This document shows, one piece after another, positions 5,098 through 6,925 of a stretch of 6,925 nt of DNA (the first letter of the stretch is position 1; every line of letters starts with the position of its first letter). This DNA is from Pseudomonadota bacterium (GTDB lineage Bacteria; Pseudomonadota; Alphaproteobacteria; JAKJEU01). Location of the stretch: contig JAKJEU010000078.1 in the NCBI GenBank assembly GCA_022705265.1, forward strand, positions 1-6,925, in the 5' to 3' direction. The position numbers and the translations under genes are program-made. The notes beneath the pieces were generated by a model. The model searched no databases, was not told the origin of the DNA, and worked only from the letters and a program-made list of their open reading frames with translations.

Positions 5098-6925
5098 AAT
5101 ATGGCTCTTTTACATATACCGCATTCACATATTTGTTATAAAGAGATTTTAAGTAAACAGGAGGAATAGTAAACTTACCCTTAGAAGTTGCTTTGACCTT
5201 GTATCTTACTTCCTTAACATTTTCATCAACGGTTAAGTAAACCAAGGCTCTATCTTCTCTTAAATCCTTGTGCTCAATCTCATCTGATGAGAAGCTTTCT
5301 GTCTTGATTTCAAAGCCACCAACAACCAAATCAATTATAGCCATGTTATAATTTTCTTTGTCATTTAATGCCCTTACCTTTATCAAAACTTCGACTTCAT
5401 CACCTTTTTTAACCTTAGTTACTTTTTTGCCATCGACATAAAATTCTTTTGTAACTTCGACACCTTCTGATGATTTTTCGCTTATTATGTTTTGTTCAAA
5501 TCCTTGTGAAGTAATGACATAATAAAGATCGCTTTTTGATGAAGAAATCTTATAAACATTTTTAGGTAATTCATAAGTTACAAACATAGATTTATCTGAT
5601 TTTTCCAAGGCTATTTCTTTGCCTTCTTTGTCATATGCTTTTAAATCAAATTCGTTGCTTTTGTTTTCATTAAAAGAACTTAATGCCAAAACGCTGTAAG
5701 AAGATAACAAAGTGCTGTAATCATCATCAATGATTGGGTTTAATATTCTTGATATGGTTTTATCATTATTCAAATCGATAATGTCACTAAAATGGCTGTT
5801 TACCAAGTTTACATAAATCGCATCATTAACAAAACTTGTATCAAAATCGCTGTAATAGTAATAATGTCTTTCATCTTGTTTGATATCACGGTCGAAATTG
5901 TAACCTTTGATAAGTTCGTTTGCCATTTTATCTTCGTGTAAAAGCTTATAACTTGCTGCCAAATAACTTGAAGCAATGGATTTCTTCCAACTATCTTGAT
6001 ATCTTGCATCAAGTGAGTTTGTAAGATTTAATATAAACCCAGTGGTAACTTCTTCGTTTAAGGTCAAAATATAAATACCATAAGCCTTAATTTTCGCATT
6101 CCACATGGAATTATCATCATCAGAATTAAGATAGCTTCTTATCCATCTTAAACCATCGTTTAACATGTCTTTTGGTACATTGTAACCTTTTTTCTTAGCA
6201 TAAGTTAAGAAATGAAGCGCATACATAGAATTAAATTCCGACACATAACTTCCATTATCCCAAGTTGAAAAACCACCCGAGCTAAGTTGTCTTAAACGAT
6301 ATTTTCCAATTATGATTTTGAACGCTTCGTTTCTGTCAAAAGCATTTGGAGAATTATCGCCAAGCGCAATCAAAGGAAGAACCTTACTTGTGATTTGTTC
6401 GGTGCAACCATGAGGATATTTGTTCAAAAATTTCAAAAGTCCTGATGAAAACACAAATGGACTTGTCGATAAAGATACGGTTTGCTCCCTAAACTCTTTA
6501 TACATTTTTGGTAAAAAGTTTTCTTTTTCAAAAGCACCCTTAACAAATCCAGATTGTAGAATAGTTTTATAAGTATTAACCGGCCTTAAACTTAAAGTCG
6601 ATTTTACCTTTAAAACCTTACCATTATCGGCGGTTATTAAAAACCTTATTTCGGAATTTCCAAGTTTTTCTTTTGCTTTTACCTTGAATTCAGCTAATTT
6701 TTCCAAATTCTTGATAATTGATAATTTTTGTTCCGCATTGCCAACGACTTCTAAATTATCGGAAACTTCGATTTTAACATCAAAATCATTAGCAGAAGAA
6801 TTTTCAATCAAGTTAGTAACGCCAACACTTGCATCAAATTCATCAAACGGAGCAACAACAAAAGGCGCATTAGGAAGAGCAACAAAGTCCCCTCTTACCT
6901 TTATTGTTTTTTCTGTTGAACCAAC
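5084..6925 (-). CDS. Bacterial alpha-2-macroglobulin family protein, YfhM-like (C-terminal part; 5' end outside window)
   Basis: The frame is open from the window edge to the TAA at 5084: 613 residues, about the last third or more of a family whose members usually run to 1,500-1,900. A TTG at 6811 is an internal codon, not the start: the 38 codons upstream (VRGDFVALPNAPFVVAP) continue the family's typical sequence. In fragment numbering, the end of an A2M/MG-type beta domain (about 1-118) is followed by a thioester helical domain (about 155-420) with HGCTEQ; Cys174 and Gln177 would form the reactive thioester. GGFSTW and alpha-toroid-like repeats follow, then a C-terminal beta domain (about 480-610) with the end motif PPVYLKSLYNKYV. 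Family members are periplasmic, usually membrane-anchored traps that are cleaved by an attacking protease and link to it covalently. The anchor would be in the missing N-terminus. Coupling to pbpC supports the YfhM assignment. Confidence 0.93.
   Translation of the reverse strand, partial: VGSTEKTIKVRGDFVALPNAPFVVAPFDEFDASVGVTNLIENSSANDFDVKIEVSDNLEVVGNAEQKLSIIKNLEKLAEFKVKAKEKLGNSEIRFLITADNGKVLKVKSTLSLRPVNTYKTILQSGFVKGAFEKENFLPKMYKEFREQTVSLSTSPFVFSSGLLKFLNKYPHGCTEQITSKVLPLIALGDNSPNAFDRNEAFKIIIGKYRLRQLSSGGFSTWDNGSYVSEFNSMYALHFLTYAKKKGYNVPKDMLNDGLRWIRSYLNSDDDNSMWNAKIKAYGIYILTLNEEVTTGFILNLTNSLDARYQDSWKKSIASSYLAASYKLLHEDKMANELIKGYNFDRDIKQDERHYYYYSDFDTSFVNDAIYVNLVNSHFSDIIDLNNDKTISRILNPIIDDDYSTLLSSYSVLALSSFNENKSNEFDLKAYDKEGKEIALEKSDKSMFVTYELPKNVYKISSSKSDLYYVITSQGFEQNIISEKSSEGVEVTKEFYVDGKKVTKVKKGDEVEVLIKVRALNDKENYNMAIIDLVVGGFEIKTESFSSDEIEHKDLREDRALVYLTVDENVKEVRYKVKATSKGKFTIPPVYLKSLYNKYVNAVYVKEPYFEVE
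5095..5110 (-). promoter_or_regulatory. TTG start codon and ribosome binding site of pbpC inside the upstream gene
   Basis: On the minus strand AAAGAG (5110-5105) is followed by seven bases and then TTG at 5097-5095, which begins the pbpC frame. An in-frame TAA lies only five codons upstream of the TTG, so no ATG start is available there. A second TTG two codons later (5091-5089) and an ATT just upstream are possible but worse-spaced alternatives. The alpha-2-macroglobulin gene stops at 5084, inside pbpC, so translation of the two is probably coupled. Confidence 0.6.
6395..6406 (-). other. Thioester motif Cys-Thr-Glu-Gln of the alpha-2-macroglobulin
   Basis: The codons TGC ACC GAA CAA encode CTEQ, the CxEQ thioester motif of alpha-2-macroglobulins and complement C3. 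Some bacterial relatives, such as the YfaS/MagD-type proteins, lack it. Its presence predicts covalent capture of the target rather than steric trapping only. Confidence 0.85.

Noticed and set aside
5809..6012. Minus-strand 67-codon open frame in another register
   Set aside because: It is inside the alpha-2-macroglobulin thioester domain, whose frame is clearly the coding one.
6809..6811. TTG as a possible start of a shorter alpha-2-macroglobulin-like gene
   Set aside because: The same frame stays open to the window edge and encodes typical family sequence upstream (RGDFVALPNAPFVVAP), so the gene is cut by the window rather than starting here.
6887..6895. Arg-Gly-Asp (RGD) tripeptide in the alpha-2-macroglobulin fragment, as a possible integrin-binding motif
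   Set aside because: VRGDFV is, as I recall, the common family sequence at this point in bacterial alpha-2-macroglobulins, so it needs no adhesion role.

Overview
All genes in this window lie on the minus strand, so the biological order runs from right to left. The DNA is AT-rich (roughly one third G+C by eye), uses the standard code, and is tightly packed. A bacterial alpha-2-macroglobulin overlapping a penicillin-binding protein 1C gene (the YfhM/PbpC pair) implies a Gram-negative cell with a periplasm. The low G+C and the style of the proteins would fit a host-associated alphaproteobacterium, but that placement is inference from general familiarity and could be wrong.

Layout, in transcription order: (1) 6925-5084, the C-terminal 613 residues of an alpha-2-macroglobulin-family protein with an intact Cys-Thr-Glu-Gln thioester motif. 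Its 5' end lies outside the window. (2) 5097-2809, pbpC, a complete 762-residue bifunctional glycosyltransferase/transpeptidase. It overlaps the preceding stop by 14 bases and probably starts at TTG. (3) A 96-base AT-only-looking gap, then 2712-1078, a complete 544-residue membrane-anchored M23 peptidoglycan endopeptidase of the MepM/ShyA/Csd3 architecture, with a very acidic periplasmic linker. (4) A 76-base gap holding a good sigma-70-like promoter and a near-perfect Shine-Dalgarno, then 1001-1, the first 333 residues of a water-forming NADH oxidase (nox) of the type best known from lactic acid bacteria. The gene runs off the left edge.

The first three genes form a cell-envelope block: a thioester protease trap, a peptidoglycan synthase of the kind linked to wall repair, and a wall-cutting endopeptidase. 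The nox gene is a separate metabolic unit that removes oxygen and regenerates NAD+, and appears to have its own promoter. There are no RNA genes, mobile elements, CRISPR arrays or obvious intrinsic terminators. I did not find a clearly new system. The points most worth a second look are the addition of an M23 hydrolase to the YfhM/PbpC pair, its acidic linker, and the Firmicutes-type nox in a Gram-negative setting.
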